Shown here one piece after another: positions 11,967 through 26,868 of a DNA stretch of 64,000 bases. The position numbers were made by a program, and so were the translations under genes. Numbering within the stretch: position 1 is the stretch's first letter; each line of letters starts with the position of its first letter. The notes beneath the pieces were generated by a model. The model made no database searches. It was not told where the DNA came from and worked only from the letters and a program-made list of their open reading frames with translations. The stretch is from Phascolomyces articulosus (Eukaryota; Mucoromycota; Mucoromycetes; Mucorales; Lichtheimiaceae): contig JAIXMP010000022.1 of the NCBI GenBank assembly GCA_025677815.1, positions 496,001-560,000 on the forward strand. Reading direction: 5' to 3'.

Positions 11967-13532
11967 CTTTCTCTTTCTCGACTTATCGTTACTATCATTT
12001 GTCATCGTCAATCACTCATAATTCATCTCATCCTCCTCTTTTTTATATACTCATTTTTCGATTCTTTTTTTTTTTTTCTACAACTACGCACTTGTTGGAA
12101 CTTTCATCATCGAGTAAAATCCAATTCAACAAGAGATCATCGATTATTGTACTTTTTTAGTATGAATGTGTATGGAAACTATATATTAATATAGCCAACG
12201 ACTCATACTTTTTTCCTATTAGTTATTTATCAAATTATTCATTCGACAAATCAGTATATAATACCTTCCTCTTCTTTAACAAAAAGATTAATTTATATCT
12301 ATTTTTCTTTTTTCTTTTTTCTTTTTGTGATATCTTCTCCTTTTCTTCTTCCATACCTTTTTCTTTTTCTTCCATCGTATATATAAACATAACATATTAT
12401 ATAATAGCCAGTAATATCATAATTATTATTGCAACAAAGATCCTTCTTGACAAATATTATCATCCTCTTCATTATATAACCTTTTTTTTTTTTTTTTGCA
12501 ATTTAAAAGGTAAAAAAGAGGAGAGAACACCGTGTGTATATTATAATAATAAGATGTAAGGTAAAGATCAACAAACAATACGTATGATCTGCAGAAAATG
12601 ATACATGGGCTAAAAAAGAAGCTTTATTATGCTGCTGTTGCTGCTGCTATCATGTCTGCACATAAGAAAAATACTATGCATAATAAAACATAAAAACAAC
12701 AAAGAAAAGTAGATTGTATATACAGTAATAATAATTATAAACAATGCTTACGCATGTTTATTCTTTATGTAATAATGACCTTTTTATTCATCATTATTTA
12801 TCACAATGAAAAACATGATGAACAATGGATGAAAATCCATTTATATCATACTATCTTCTACTTATTCTAGTGATAAACTCTATGCATCTTTAAGTCAATC
12901 TTTTGCAGTGTTATGAAAAGTTATCTTTTTATATACTAACACCTGATTTGTATGAAGTATATAGATCTAATAGATCCGGGGGTAACAAAGTTGTTTCTTT
13001 GGTACAAAAAGAAAAGAAAGGAGGGTTCGAGGTAAGAGCGCGTGCAAAAATGTTTAGGATGAGATTCAATGGTTGAAAAAGAAAAAGAATAAGGGATGGG
13101 AAAAAAGAAGGAGGTATAGGAAAGGGTGTGCTTCTTGGGGGGTGTATTTGTTATGTGGAGAAATAAATGTGATAGGTTGGAAAGGAATGGTGCGGGAAGA
13201 GTCAATCTGATGTATAAATATTGAATTCATAATCAAATGTGTGTAAGTGTGCAATGATATGGGTTATATATATATATATATATATAAAGCAGGCTATGTG
13301 CATGAAAAATAAATGGTTCTGGAACGCCCTTTTATAAAAATACTGAATAATATTTTATTACAATGATGCGCATAAAAAAAATATAAAGGTCAACTGGATA
13401 ATTTGATGATTTCTTTTTTTTTCTTCTTTTTTCATTTTATCCATTCAAATCTACTATCTATTCATATCAACCTCTTCTTTCTTCTTATTTTTTATTCATC
13501 TATAACAAACATTAAATATATATATATGCAAA
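11967..13532. other. Long intergenic region
   Basis: About 1.6 kb of mostly T/C-rich sequence downstream of G-beta, with poly-T tracts (12066-12078, 12482-12497) and a TA microsatellite at about 13266-13286. There is a 31-codon frame starting near 12598 (basic start, Ala-rich core), too short to call. Probably 3' UTR plus the promoter and 5' UTR of the next gene. Confidence 0.5.
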
Positions 13533-14042
13533 ATGATGATGCTTGCTAGTAGCTCACCTTTATTTGCCACAGAAATCTATCCTCATTCATCACAGAGTAA
13601 AATTAAAACAGAATTTGGAATTGACAACTTTTATCATACTTTACAAACAATTCTTGATGATGATCAACAGCAGGAAACCCAACATGTATATAATAATAAG
13701 ATGACCCATTGCTATAACAAAAATAAAATGATTTGTATCAACCAACAACAATCCAACGCACAATCACAGCAACATGATGCCATTGCTACTAGTCCTTATC
13801 GAGCTGGTAAATCTCCGGTGTGGCACAATCGAGGGGTTAAATGTATTACGCCTATCATCAGCGACGCTTGTATTAACTCCTGTAATGACGATAATAAGTC
13901 AATCTCCTGGAATAAGGGATCATCAAACAATACGGCAGCTGAAACCAGAAAGCTTTTACGGTCAACTTCCAATACTATTGTTACTAATGGTCGAAGGAGA
14001 TCAAGTATCCAATTATCAACCATTACTGAAGAAGACGAATAA
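13533..14042 (+). CDS. Q/N-rich hypothetical protein
   Basis: Single open frame of 169 residues (MMMLASSSPLFATEIYPHSS at the start). Rich in Asn, Gln, Ser and Thr, with a short ordered-looking block IKTEFGIDNFYHTLQTILDD near 25-44, a basic SPYRAGKSPVWHNRG segment and a C-terminal RRRSSIQLSTITEEDE that looks like a kinase site next to an acidic tail. No domain recognised. It is convergent with the PRP4 kinase gene 193 bp away. Coding status is supported by length and by uniform composition rather than by homology. It may be a regulatory or low-complexity protein. Confidence 0.5.
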   Translation: MMMLASSSPLFATEIYPHSSQSKIKTEFGIDNFYHTLQTILDDDQQQETQHVYNNKMTHCYNKNKMICINQQQSNAQSQQHDAIATSPYRAGKSPVWHNRGVKCITPIISDACINSCNDDNKSISWNKGSSNNTAAETRKLLRSTSNTIVTNGRRRSSIQLSTITEEDE

Positions 14043-14060
14043 TAACAATGAAATCATCAT

Positions 14061-14064
<4 letters not shown>

Positions 14065-14123
<59 letters not shown>
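14065..14123. repeat. Compound microsatellite (CT)n(AT)n
   Basis: About 17 CT units (14065-14098) run directly into about 12 AT units. It sits between the convergent Q/N-rich gene and the PRP4 kinase gene, probably in a 3' UTR. A tract of this type is prone to length change. Confidence 0.95.
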
Positions 14124-14235
14124 CAAATATGTATATGATGCTATATATTCTTTTGTAATTTGTATATATATTTATATATATCCCATTTGAAAAATAAAAC
14201 AAAAATATATAAAAAAATGTTCTTTCTTTTTATTA

Positions 14236-17745
<3,510 letters not shown>

Positions 17746-18237
17746 TTTTTATATATATAAATGAAAACCAAAAATTTCAAAAAGAAAAAAAAAAGTAGAA
17801 AAAGAATTTACGATGAGAAACAATTTGAATTGATTATCAAGTAATAGTATTTTTCTGGGTTAATTAAATTGTTCTTCTTTTTCTAAAAAAAACCTCTTTT
17901 TTAATTCGAAAGAAAAATATGGATTGGGGTCTTTTTTTTGGGTTTTGTTAAAAAAAAAAAAAGAAATTGTTGTTGTGTAAGTAGGTTGTATAGTTGTAGG
18001 TCAAAGAAAGCAGCCTAAAAAGCTGTGAGGCAGCCTCTCTCTCTCAAATTTGCGGACTTTTTTTCAGTTACTGATGCTTCCTAGAAGATGCAAAACTTCG
18101 AATAATGGGCGGATATATCGTCGCTGGTTTCATTCAAGCCAGTTGAGTGTTTGCTTTACATATTTTTATGTTTATGATAATTTTGGCTAGTAACGAGGGA
18201 GAGGGGTATTCATAAAAAAATAGCATTTAGCCAGTTT
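17746..18237. other. PRP4 upstream region
   Basis: About 490 bp upstream of the PRP4 kinase start, with poly-A/T tracts near 17787-17800 and 17949-17962. It also borders the 3' end of the thaumatin-like pseudogene. No gene. Confidence 0.5.
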
Positions 18238-18908
18238 TTATGGACAAAAGGTGACAATATAATATTTGGAAGCTTTACAACCAAAAGTACTATTGACCTC
18301 ATCATAGGCATAGCTATAAACATCAGAGCAACTCGACTCGAACTTTTTAGCAAATTCGCTAGCTTTACATTTCTTGGGATCATTATAATCACTAGTGCAT
18401 CAGTATTCATCAGTACCAAAGGCTGCACATGTGCTTTTGCAGACACCCATTTCGCCTTGAAGCTCTTGAGACAGGAAGAAAGAGAAGTGCAGTAGGAACA
18501 TCACAATTGCAACCGTCACCAGACTTTCCATCAGGTTTGATGCTCATGAGGATATTGAAACCATTGACAAAAGAGATATCGTAGAAATCTCTATCTCTCA
18601 AAGCCCTTGAACAAGAATTCTGCAAGAGAAACAGCAAAACCATACGAACCACAATCACTACTTCCAGCGCAACTCCAAAATCTACCATCCCAGTTGGAAT
18701 CGACTTTACAATCAACGGAAGAACCAGCAGATAGATCCTGGGATGTCTTTTTACCACCATGACCATTATTCAGCTTGTAAATACGAAGATATTTACTACA
18801 GAAACTCTTGATAGTAACTGTAACATCATTCCCAAATGAGTTAGTAGGAGCAGCCAAGCTAACGTCAGCTATAGCAAGGATAGAGAGGGTCTTTATAATG
18901 TTCAACAT
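18238..18908 (-). pseudogene. Thaumatin-like protein pseudogene
   Basis: The reading frame starts well (MLNIIKTLSILAIADVSLAA, a signal peptide, then DVTVTIKSFCSKYLRIYKL...). It then breaks near 18597 just after FLFKGF. The family signature continues in a second frame (FYDISFVNGFNILMSIKPDG), and shifts again near 18490. There is an in-frame TGA at 18400-18402 where the paralogue at 26204-26868 has Cys. The end SYAYDEVNSTFGCKASKYY...VTFCP is the thaumatin C-terminal pattern. Two frameshifts plus a stop make it non-functional as sequenced. Immediately upstream lies a transposase fragment, so its promoter has probably been lost as well. Confidence 0.88.
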
Positions 18909-19023
18909 CGTTAATTATCATATACATAAAAATTATGTATTTATTGATAATGAATAAACAAACGCTTTCCAGAGACATGATCTTTTTATATGACTGTGAA
19001 GTGGAAGGAGCCTAGACGACGTG

Positions 19024-19550
19024 TACCCGGGCATATTGTTGGCGTTTATATTTCCAATACGTTTTTCCAAGTATTTTATTCGGAATTGGATATTTGCTGG
19101 AGTATCGTGCAGGATATTGAGCTTGTTACTCTTTCCAAACTTGAAGTTCATCTTGGTAAGCTGCCTTTGTACAGTGCGTTTCGAGTATGAGTATCTATTC
19201 TTTCGCAAAAAATTAGTAACGTGATTAGAATAGGTTGGAATGCCTTTTGCATTGCGTTCACCAATATATTCATGTACAAGATTATATTCCTGTCGTGAAA
19301 TTTCCTTCTTTGGCCGACCAAGCTGCGATCTAATCACCTTCTCCTCATCAGCCTTACAGAGTTGAATAGCCTTTCCTGCTGACCCAGTTGGGATACCAGT
19401 GAGCGTAGCAAGTAGCTCTCGGGCTCCTAAGGCTAGCTTGTATCCTCCGGCCAAGATTTCCCCACACAAAGTGCGATGAATCTGCTTAATGGTCTCACAA
19501 TGAGAAATGCTAAATTGACTTGGTGTAGTGCTCGAAATTGGAGATGTAGT
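19024..19550 (-). mobile_element. Transposase N-terminal fragment (HTH region), truncated
   Basis: An open stretch on the minus strand with no ATG encodes a helix-turn-helix type region: KQIHRTLCGEILAGGYKLA, then LGRPKKEISRQEYNLVHEYI, SKRTVQRQLTKMNFKFGK and FRIKYLEKRIGNINANNMPG. This order (HTH, GRPKK linker, second HTH, then a YLEKR block) is typical of the part just before the DDE domain of Tc1/mariner-related fungal transposases. The similarity stops at NMPG, where the catalytic domain should begin; the frame runs on to 18933 as unrelated sequence. No catalytic D/E residues remain. The fragment abuts the start of the thaumatin-like pseudogene. Family assignment is from memory of motifs. 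Confidence 0.6.
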
Positions 19551-22500
19551 TGTTATATTATGAAAAAGGTACCATTAAAATGCTCAAAACATCAGCAATT
19601 CAAAAATAAACCTGTCAAAAGGCACAAATCTAGTCCTGGAATTTTTTTTTATTAAGACTAGCCTTTTGGTACAACTAACATATCTATGGGATTAGACCCA
19701 GATAATATTGGAATCCATAATCCTAAACAAAACTAGGTACCAAACTCGTATCTTATTAAGGTGAGTGTCGGAGTTTTTATGCTTCTGATAGAAATAACGG
19801 CGGTATAAGACTATTATGGTGCGCAGACAATACCCAAGCTTCACCCAAAGATATGAAGTTGTACCAAAAGGAAAAAAAAGATGATGATGTGTAATACAAA
19901 TAATAAAGAGATTGATAGGATGAATAATGATGGCATGAAGATGGAGTAGTGTATGCGTGTGTGTGTGTGTGTGTTTTGAAATGAATTTCCCTTCCTCCTT
20001 CCTCCATAATAGAATGAACTTGTTAGTGGTTCACTTCTTGTTGGCTACGCATATGTTTATAAATAAACAAAGGATTATATATTATAATCATCTTTGGAAG
20101 AAATATATAAGCTTGGTAAAAAAAAAAAAAAAAGAGATATGCTTACCAATAGCATTTGTTAATCTTGTTTTTTTTCCTTATAATCGATGATGATCATTTT
20201 TTTTTGTGTCCAAGTTCTATATAATAAGTTTATTGTTGTTGATTAATAATGTCTTGGTTCAAAAAAGATGCGTTTCAGGAAAAAAAAAACGAATTACCTT
20301 AACGGGTGTTATAAGGAGATAATAGATAGTACGAGCAGGAACCAAAGTATTTATATGAAATGATGAAGGAAGCTTCATCAACAGGACTAGAAGTAGAATG
20401 ACATAGGGAACTTGAGCATAAGGACCAAAACCAGAGAACCATGATGGATGGAGAAGACCTTTTTGCTTGCTGGCCGGCTGATTGGATGGATGATATGAAG
20501 TAGAGAATGATAAAAAAAAATGAAGTAGAAGAAGGTAAAGTGGCAATTTTTCGATTTTTGGGGACCCTTTTTATATTGCTTTCGTTGGGGAGAGGAGTCG
20601 TTGGATTTGTTTTTCTTTTTTTTTTTTTGACATCAAGTAAAAATACAACTAAATTGAATCCCTGATAAAAGTAACAATTTTATCGAAATAAGACGAAATG
20701 GGTCTTATTTTAAATTCAAGAACCTACTCTTTCTTTTGATATATATTTTTTTTTCATTCTGCTTTTATATGATTATATTTGATGATATTGTCATAAAATA
20801 ATAAAATGTTTCTTTTTGACACGAAAAAAAAAAAGATTATTTGACCGCATGATGATTATCACAGATGGAAGTTTAATAGCAATTGGTGGATATCATTTAA
20901 TAAAGAGTCATATTACACATTTTTATTGGAATGACTTGCTTTTTTTAAAGAAAGTGTTTAGAATAGAACGTTCTGGATAGTTTAAATAATCCAATGTGTA
21001 TTTTCATATTTTTTAAAGTTTGACAGGAGACGCGGGAAAAAAAAGCGATTTACATCATAACGATGGAAAAGATGTTTTTTTTTCTTTTTTTTTTTTTTTA
21101 AAAAAAAAGATAGCATTGCACACAGTCAGGCCAATTGTTATGTGAACTTATTAGACAATCATGAATAAAATTTATATGATTAGAATGAGAAGTAGATGGA
21201 CTTTCTGCCGATATATATTTATTATTATTATTGTACGCAATAAGTGGTGCTTTCGTTGATTAAAAAAACGCGCTATTTTTTTTTTCTTTTTGAAAAATTC
21301 ATGCTGATATGGATTCATCGTTTTCAGAATATTAAAAAAGAAATGATGAAAAGAAATGTATGTCAAGTGAGCAATTGCGTGCTCTGTTCTCATTTTCATT
21401 GGATTAGAAATAATAAAGACTTGGCAAAAGAAGTTCTATTTAGTGAATGACGGAATCTAGTGGAAAAATTTATCATATCACTAGGCTAGAAAAGCTGTTA
21501 TTTATTATAATAAAATAATAAGGATAGGGTGTAGTCTGGAGCTATCATATTCAAATGGATCATGCACATTATGCTTATTTTCCGCTAATGCGGTTACTGT
21601 GGGAAAGAAACAACATCCCATGTTTTTGGGTCTTTTTTCCCCTATTCCTATGAAGCAACGATACCATCATTATATAATTACAAGGAAGATCAAATAATAA
21701 ACCTACGCTATATATGGTAAAACATGTTGAGGCATGATATGAGGAATACGTATACCATATGAAGCATGAGATCTAGAATAAATCAACTTCATTTTGTATA
21801 TAGCAGAAATAATTTAAATGCCTGTCACTCACACCACTATTATCAATGTTGTTCCAAAAAGGAAATCGCTATATATTTTTGCATTTTTCATACCACATTA
21901 TTTTTGATAAAGTGCGACGTATTATTTGTTGAAGATCCTGAATGTTTATACAGATATTATTCTCATATATGGTAGAGAACTAGAGCTGCTTTTATCAAGA
22001 AGCGCAGCATCCTCTGAAGGAGTGATTCAATACTTTATATTCCCTGATTCTTCAATTTCTAAAAGTATTTTACTTCAAATCCTATCTTTTCATATTTTTG
22101 AGAATCTATTCAATAACTTTTATTATAAAGATGTTTACACTACATGAATTGAATTGCGGAATGAAAAATTGGTGGACTGGCATCCCAAGTAAATAAATAT
22201 TGGTTTATTCTAAAAGACTTGCACAACCACATTATTGTGATATATTTTTTGTTAAACTAAAAGAAAGAAAAAAGAAATGCTTTGATACTTGAAACAAAAG
22301 TTTTTACGCCACATACACACCATTGTATCGAAGCACAATCATCATTCTCATGTTCTCTTTTTTTTATGCAGCATAAATTACTTACACTACAAAATCGAGG
22401 TTTTTTATTGGTCCCGCTATATCAAAATATCATTGGGGGAAAATCCCCTGAGCATTGTAGGGCCTCTAACTTGCCCGAGTTTTTGGCAAGAATTAATGTC

Positions 22501-22576
22501 GCGGACTCTAAAATAAAAATCGAAATTTTCGTTTTTTCTGTAGTCCTTTATAGTAGTTAAGGCATATTCATCATTC
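19551..22576. other. AT-rich accessory region, mostly without recognisable genes
   Basis: Three kb with many A/T runs, a GT microsatellite near 19957-19973, poly-A/T near 20118-20133 and 21076-21108, and no confident gene. GGTACC occurs at both ends of a 170-bp stretch (19569 and 19736), and AAAAGGC/GCCTTTT words face each other inside it, possibly ends of a small element. One weak minus-strand multi-exon candidate is listed separately. Confidence 0.45.
19700..20546 (-). other. Possible remnant of a multi-pass membrane protein gene
   Basis: Two separated open stretches on the minus strand look protein-like. The first (about 20546-20300) contains GFGPYAQVPYVILLLVLLMK and LVPARTIYYLLITPVK, followed by a plausible GTAATT donor. 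The second (about 19870-19700) reads TSYLWVKLGYCLRTIIVLYR and then RRYFYQKHKNSDTHLN. Both are hydrophobic with basic edges. I could not find a frame-consistent join, and the transposase fragment begins just beyond the second piece. It may be a truncated gene or chance open frames. Confidence 0.18.
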
Positions 22577-22676
22577 TACAGTATTTTGCGTTTGAAAATG
22601 TACTTTTTGGGCGGTTAAGATATACTTTTTGGAATCCGCCAATGAAATTTTTCGTTTTCAAACGCAAAATACTGTA
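22577..22676. repeat. Perfect 22-bp inverted repeat around a 56-bp spacer
   Basis: Positions 22577-22598 (TACAGTATTTTGCG... to GAAAA) are the exact reverse complement of 22655-22676. The spacer contains GGGCGG and CCGCC facing each other, which would extend the foldback. It lies in a gene-poor stretch about 360 bp from a decayed transposase, so it could be a small foldback element or a relic of transposon termini. Confidence 0.85.
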
Positions 22677-23035
22677 CATGGGTTTGTTTCATTTATAAGA
22701 TAAATGCTCTATAAATATATATTCAATAGTGTTTATACATAATACAATATTCAGTTGACTATGCCTTGAAGTTTCAAGCAATTTTTTCAGTATATCGGTC
22801 TAAAAGATTCTTTCTTTAGTGGAAATTTCCGATTTAATAATATAAGAAACTCCTAGCATAATTAGTGAAAATTTGGAAGTTGGTATTTAGCAGAAGCCGA
22901 TGACAAGGGTATAATTGTCTTTATTAGGTATAATGTGGGAGTCAGCTAAAAGGGGGTTTTGTGCAAAAATGAAAATATATTTAAAGCTCGGTCTGGGTAG
23001 TACAAGTTATTCCATGGAAATCAGAAAAATCTATA

Positions 23036-23690
23036 GTTGGTAACTTTTGTACTTTTTGGCTGCCCATTCTGCTATTCTAATGTCTAGTCCTCTGCTGTAC
23101 ATTTCAATGAATATCCAGGCATGTTGTTCATGATGAATGGTGTGCTGGATTGGGATTCTTTTGGGCAGGTATTTAACACGATCCTGTAATAACTTAAAAG
23201 AATAATCTCATTCTTCCCTTGCAATCTTTTTCATTTCAGCCCATACCCTTTCGATCCAACTGCATTCACAATGATATTTCAGATAAAGCTCAAAGATCAT
23301 ATGGTTCTTAGCTCATATTTCTTCCAAGAGCGGCTTCTGGCTCTTGAAATCAGGTTGTGCTGCCATTAGATGAACAGCACAGCAATTAACGGTACTCTGT
23401 CCTTTGCAATAACGGTTCAAACCTTGAGCTGGCTATAGACTTCTTTCATTCAGTACTGCTTGGAGGCCACGAGTTACACCATTAACACCAGCTATTGCTT
23501 GGGGCAATCCATTGACCATCCGGGTTATAATAGCCACTATCGCGTGAGATTATCTGTTTTCCACCAGGTCCAATGTTCATTCAGTGAGCATTTAGGGCAT
23601 CATCTGGCATAACGGAATGGTTTGAACTTTGGTCAAAGCAGAATACACCAGTGCAGTTAGGATGAAAATTTTTCGCGTCCCTGCTTAAAA
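23036..23690 (-). mobile_element. Decayed DDE-type transposase, C-terminal part
   Basis: Translating the minus strand across several frameshifts and stops gives the order known from a widespread fungal DDE transposase family: VFCFDQSSNHSVMPDDALNA, then MNIGPGGKQIISRDSGYYNP, a NRYCKGQSTVNCC block, AAQPDFKSQKPLLEE, then YLKYHCECSWIERVWAEMKK with the late acidic residue, and a tail like MYSRGLDIRIAEWAAKKYKS. Stops occur after ALNA, before the PAQGLNRY block and after KIAREE. The upstream half was not found nearby. Clearly inactive. Confidence 0.72.
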
Positions 23691-23953
23691 TGGTAAAACA
23701 CATTTTGGCTGTTAATAGCTCCGCAGTAAGAATTCACCTCGAAAAAAAAATCAGTACATTGTGTTCGTCTCATCAAAAGCTATCGATTCCACTATAATTC
23801 GCGTTAATCATGTGTGTAGATAAATATTTATTTTGAAACCCCCTATCAATGTTTTCATTTTTTTGACAGAATTTTGACATTTGACAGCAGCCTAACCATG
23901 CACAGTGAACTATTTTTTTCTTTTTTTGATTTCCCGGTTGTTGAATTTTAAAA

Positions 23954-23981
23954 TAGATAGTATGACATGTCATACTATCTA
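23954..23981. repeat. Perfect 28-bp palindrome
   Basis: TAGATAGTATGACA followed directly by its exact reverse complement, centred between 23967 and 23968. The flanking bases do not pair. It lies 256 bp upstream of the first old yellow enzyme start codon. Confidence 0.95.
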
Positions 23982-24236
23982 CTTCATCGTAGCAGATCTA
24001 TGCAGAAAGAACTTAACAAATGTGGTTAATATTAGAACGGTTATTGTCTGTCGAATAAAAAAAACTGAGCTCAAGTGTTTCAGAGCAGGAATTAGGCATG
24101 AAACAGCAAAAATCGAAGGGTTCGTCAGCTCAGCCACATTATTGTTCTTTTTTATGCATCCATGTAATGGACACATCAATGAGGTTTTCCTATTTTTCAC
24201 TTACGTATTTAATTTTATATATTACTAGTATCAAGA

Positions 24237-25781
24237 ATGAACGTGCCACCACAAGGTCAAAATGTAAAAGTGCCTCCTGGATCTGCGTTGGATAATAACC
24301 ACAATTCATTATTATTTAAACCAAAAACGTACAAATCTCTCAAATTACACAACAGAATCGGCGTATCGCCCATGTGTAAGTTTGTTGTAGTATACATGAT
24401 ATCCTGTTTTTACATATTGACAAATAAAAACCCTACAAATAATTATATATAATAGGTATGTATAGTTGTGAAGATGGTTATCTGAACGATTTTCACATGG
24501 TTCATCTTGGCGCTTTTGCTCTCAAGGGCGCTGGTTTCATTATAATTGAGGCAACAGCTGTAGAACCTCAAGGTCGTATTTCTCCCGATGACTCTGGTCT
24601 ATGGGATGATGATCATATTCCACCCGTCAAACGCATAGCAGATTTCATTAAAGCACAAGGAAGCATTCCAGCAATGCAAATCGCCCATAGTGGGAGAAAG
24701 GCAGACATGGGCTCAGATTGGAATGGAGGATATCGTATTGTCCCGGAAGAAGAAAATGGGTGGCCAACAGATGTACGTGGGCCTTCGGAAGGCGTTCGAT
24801 TCAATGATCAACATCCTTATCCTCATGGATTGACGGTCGAAGAAATTGCAGAGATTACTCAAAAGTTTGCTGATGCTGCAGTTCGAGCCGATAAAGCAGG
24901 TATCGAAATCTTGGAAATTCATAGTGCACATGGGTAAATTAAAAGTTCACATGGTCTTTTTAACAGGGTAGAATATATAGCATAAATGATATTTGAGCTG
25001 ATACGCTTTTTTTTTTGTACACTGTACACCAAGATACTTGTTACATAATTTTTTGTCAGGTCATTCAAATAAGAGAACAGATCAATATGGTGGGTCGCTT
25101 GAAAACCGTATGCGATTTCCTCTTGAAGTGGCTAAAGCAGTACGTTCAGTTTGGCCATATCACAAGCCCCTGTTCTGTCGTCTATCAGCTACTGATTATG
25201 GAAATCCTGACATATTGGGTCATGACGAAAATGGTTGGGATGTTTGGCAAGCTTCTGAATATGCCAAAAAGTTGAAGGAAATTGGTATCGATTTGATTGA
25301 TTGTTCTAGTGGTGGTAACCTACCCAATATTGATTATCATGTAAAACCACTGTATCAAGTTAAATTTGCTGAAATAATTCGAAAAGAAGCAGAGATTGAT
25401 ACAGCCACAGTTGGTATGTCTTTTTCATTACTTTACACTGTTCGTATTTGTACACGTATTATGGTGTACTGCCACATAATAAGAAATAATATAGATATAA
25501 GATCTGAGTATCGCGTGACTAAAATATTGACTGTGATTATTATTGTATATTCAATGATAATAGGTATTATTACTGAACCTAGAGATGCAGAAAAGATTTT
25601 GCAAGATAATCAAGCAGACCTTGTGTTAATTGGACGCGAATTTTTACGTGATAGTGCATGGGTTTTATTAGCAGCACAAGTTCTGGGTGTAAATGTTCAA
25701 TGGCCAAATCAATATGGCCGCTCGAAGCGGGCGTTACGTGGTGTCAATGAAGCTTTGTCATGTAAATTAAATGACGAGTAA
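24237..25781 (+). CDS. Old yellow enzyme family NAD(P)H oxidoreductase (YqjM-like), copy 1
   Basis: Four exons: 24237-24375, 24456-24933, 25034-25413, 25564-25781; 1215 nt, 404 residues. An FMN-dependent TIM-barrel ene-reductase that reduces activated C=C bonds. Motifs: NRIGVSPMCMYSCEDG (the Cys tunes the flavin potential in the YqjM class), [77 protein letters not shown], and the FMN phosphate-binding end DLVLIGREFLRD. The N-terminal 20 residues are Pro/Gly-rich with no targeting signal, so it is probably cytosolic. It faces a paralogue on the other strand with the same exon phases, so the two are a local duplication. All joins use GTAAGT, GTAAAT and GTATGT donors. Confidence 0.92.
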
Positions 25782-26203
25782 AGTATCCCTTACATCTTAT
25801 AATAGTGTTGTTCGTACAGATAATAAATTCAGTTGCATCAATGGTGCTTTTTTGTTATAATAATGTGATCTCTATGGTACGTATAATAATGTCTCAAAAT
25901 AAACGTAATACTATACGCGATAAGCATATTTATGCAAATAAGAATTACGCTTGTAACCTAATGCAAAATTAATTGAGATCTTTACATAAAATGTGGGAAT
26001 TACCAACTTTCCTGATACATTGATTTACATGCCTTTTTAATATCATGTATACCATGGATAATAATCAATATAAAGTTTAATAAAGTATATAAAGACATAA
26101 AATATTCCAACATTGCCAATCATCATCTTATTATACATACTTTCATAATATACTACCTTCTTATTTCTTCTTACGTATTTTCTCTTCTATCAAATAATTA
26201 ATC
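25782..26203. other. Region between OYE copy 1 and the thaumatin-like gene
   Basis: Terminator of OYE copy 1 and promoter of the thaumatin-like gene. AT-rich, with no gene and no clear repeat. Confidence 0.5.
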
Positions 26204-26868
26204 ATGTTGAACATTATCAAGACTTCTTTCTCCTTGCTTTCGCTGGCTTTAGCGTTGCTACTGTTACTACTTCATCTGGTGATGTTACAGTGACTATCAA
26301 GAACTCCTGTAGCAATGATCTCCGAGTTTACAAGTTGGATATTGGTCAAGGTGGAGCAAAGGCATCTCAAGATTTCTCTCCTGGCTCTTCCGTTGATTAT
26401 AAAGTCGATTCTAAATGGGCTGACCGTTTTTGGGGTTGCCGTCAAGGCGAAGCCAACTGTGACCAATATGGTCCTGCAGTTTCTCTCACAGAAGTCTTGT
26501 TCAAGGGTTACGCAAATGCTGACGTTTACATTTCCTTTGTCAAAGGTTTCAATATCCCCATGAGCATCAATCCTGATGGAAAGCCTGGTCACTGTTACAA
26601 TTGTGGTGTCACTACTTGTTCTACTCTTCCATCCTGTCCTAATGAGCTTCAAGGTGATAAGGGTGCCTGTAAGAGTGAATGTAATACTTTTGATACCGAT
26701 GACTACTGCTGCACTGAGGGTTATAATGATCCCAAGATATGTAAAGCGAGTCAATACGCTGATAAGTTCAAGTCAGGTTGTCCTGATGCTTATAGCTATG
26801 CCTACGATGATGCTAAGAGCACTTTTGGTTGTAAGGCTACCAAGTATACAGTCACCTTCTGTCCATAA
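26204..26868 (+). CDS. Thaumatin-like (PR-5 type) secreted protein, with an apparent 1-nt frameshift in the signal peptide
   Basis: The mature domain is open (26290-26868): DVTVTIKNSCSNDLRVYKL, WADRFWGC, VYISFVKGFNIPMSINPDG, paired cysteines, and the hallmark CPDAYSYAYDDAKSTFGC...VTFCP. This is the short thaumatin fold. Fungal members are secreted, often glucan-binding or stress-related proteins. The start ATG at 26204 opens a good signal peptide (MLNIIKTSFSLL), but this is one base out of frame with the mature domain. Aligning with the pseudogene at 18238-18908 places a single missing base in the T/C run at about 26225-26232, with the rest colinear. No intron can bridge the shift. It is either a sequencing error in a short homopolymer or an early inactivating mutation. 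Confidence 0.75.
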
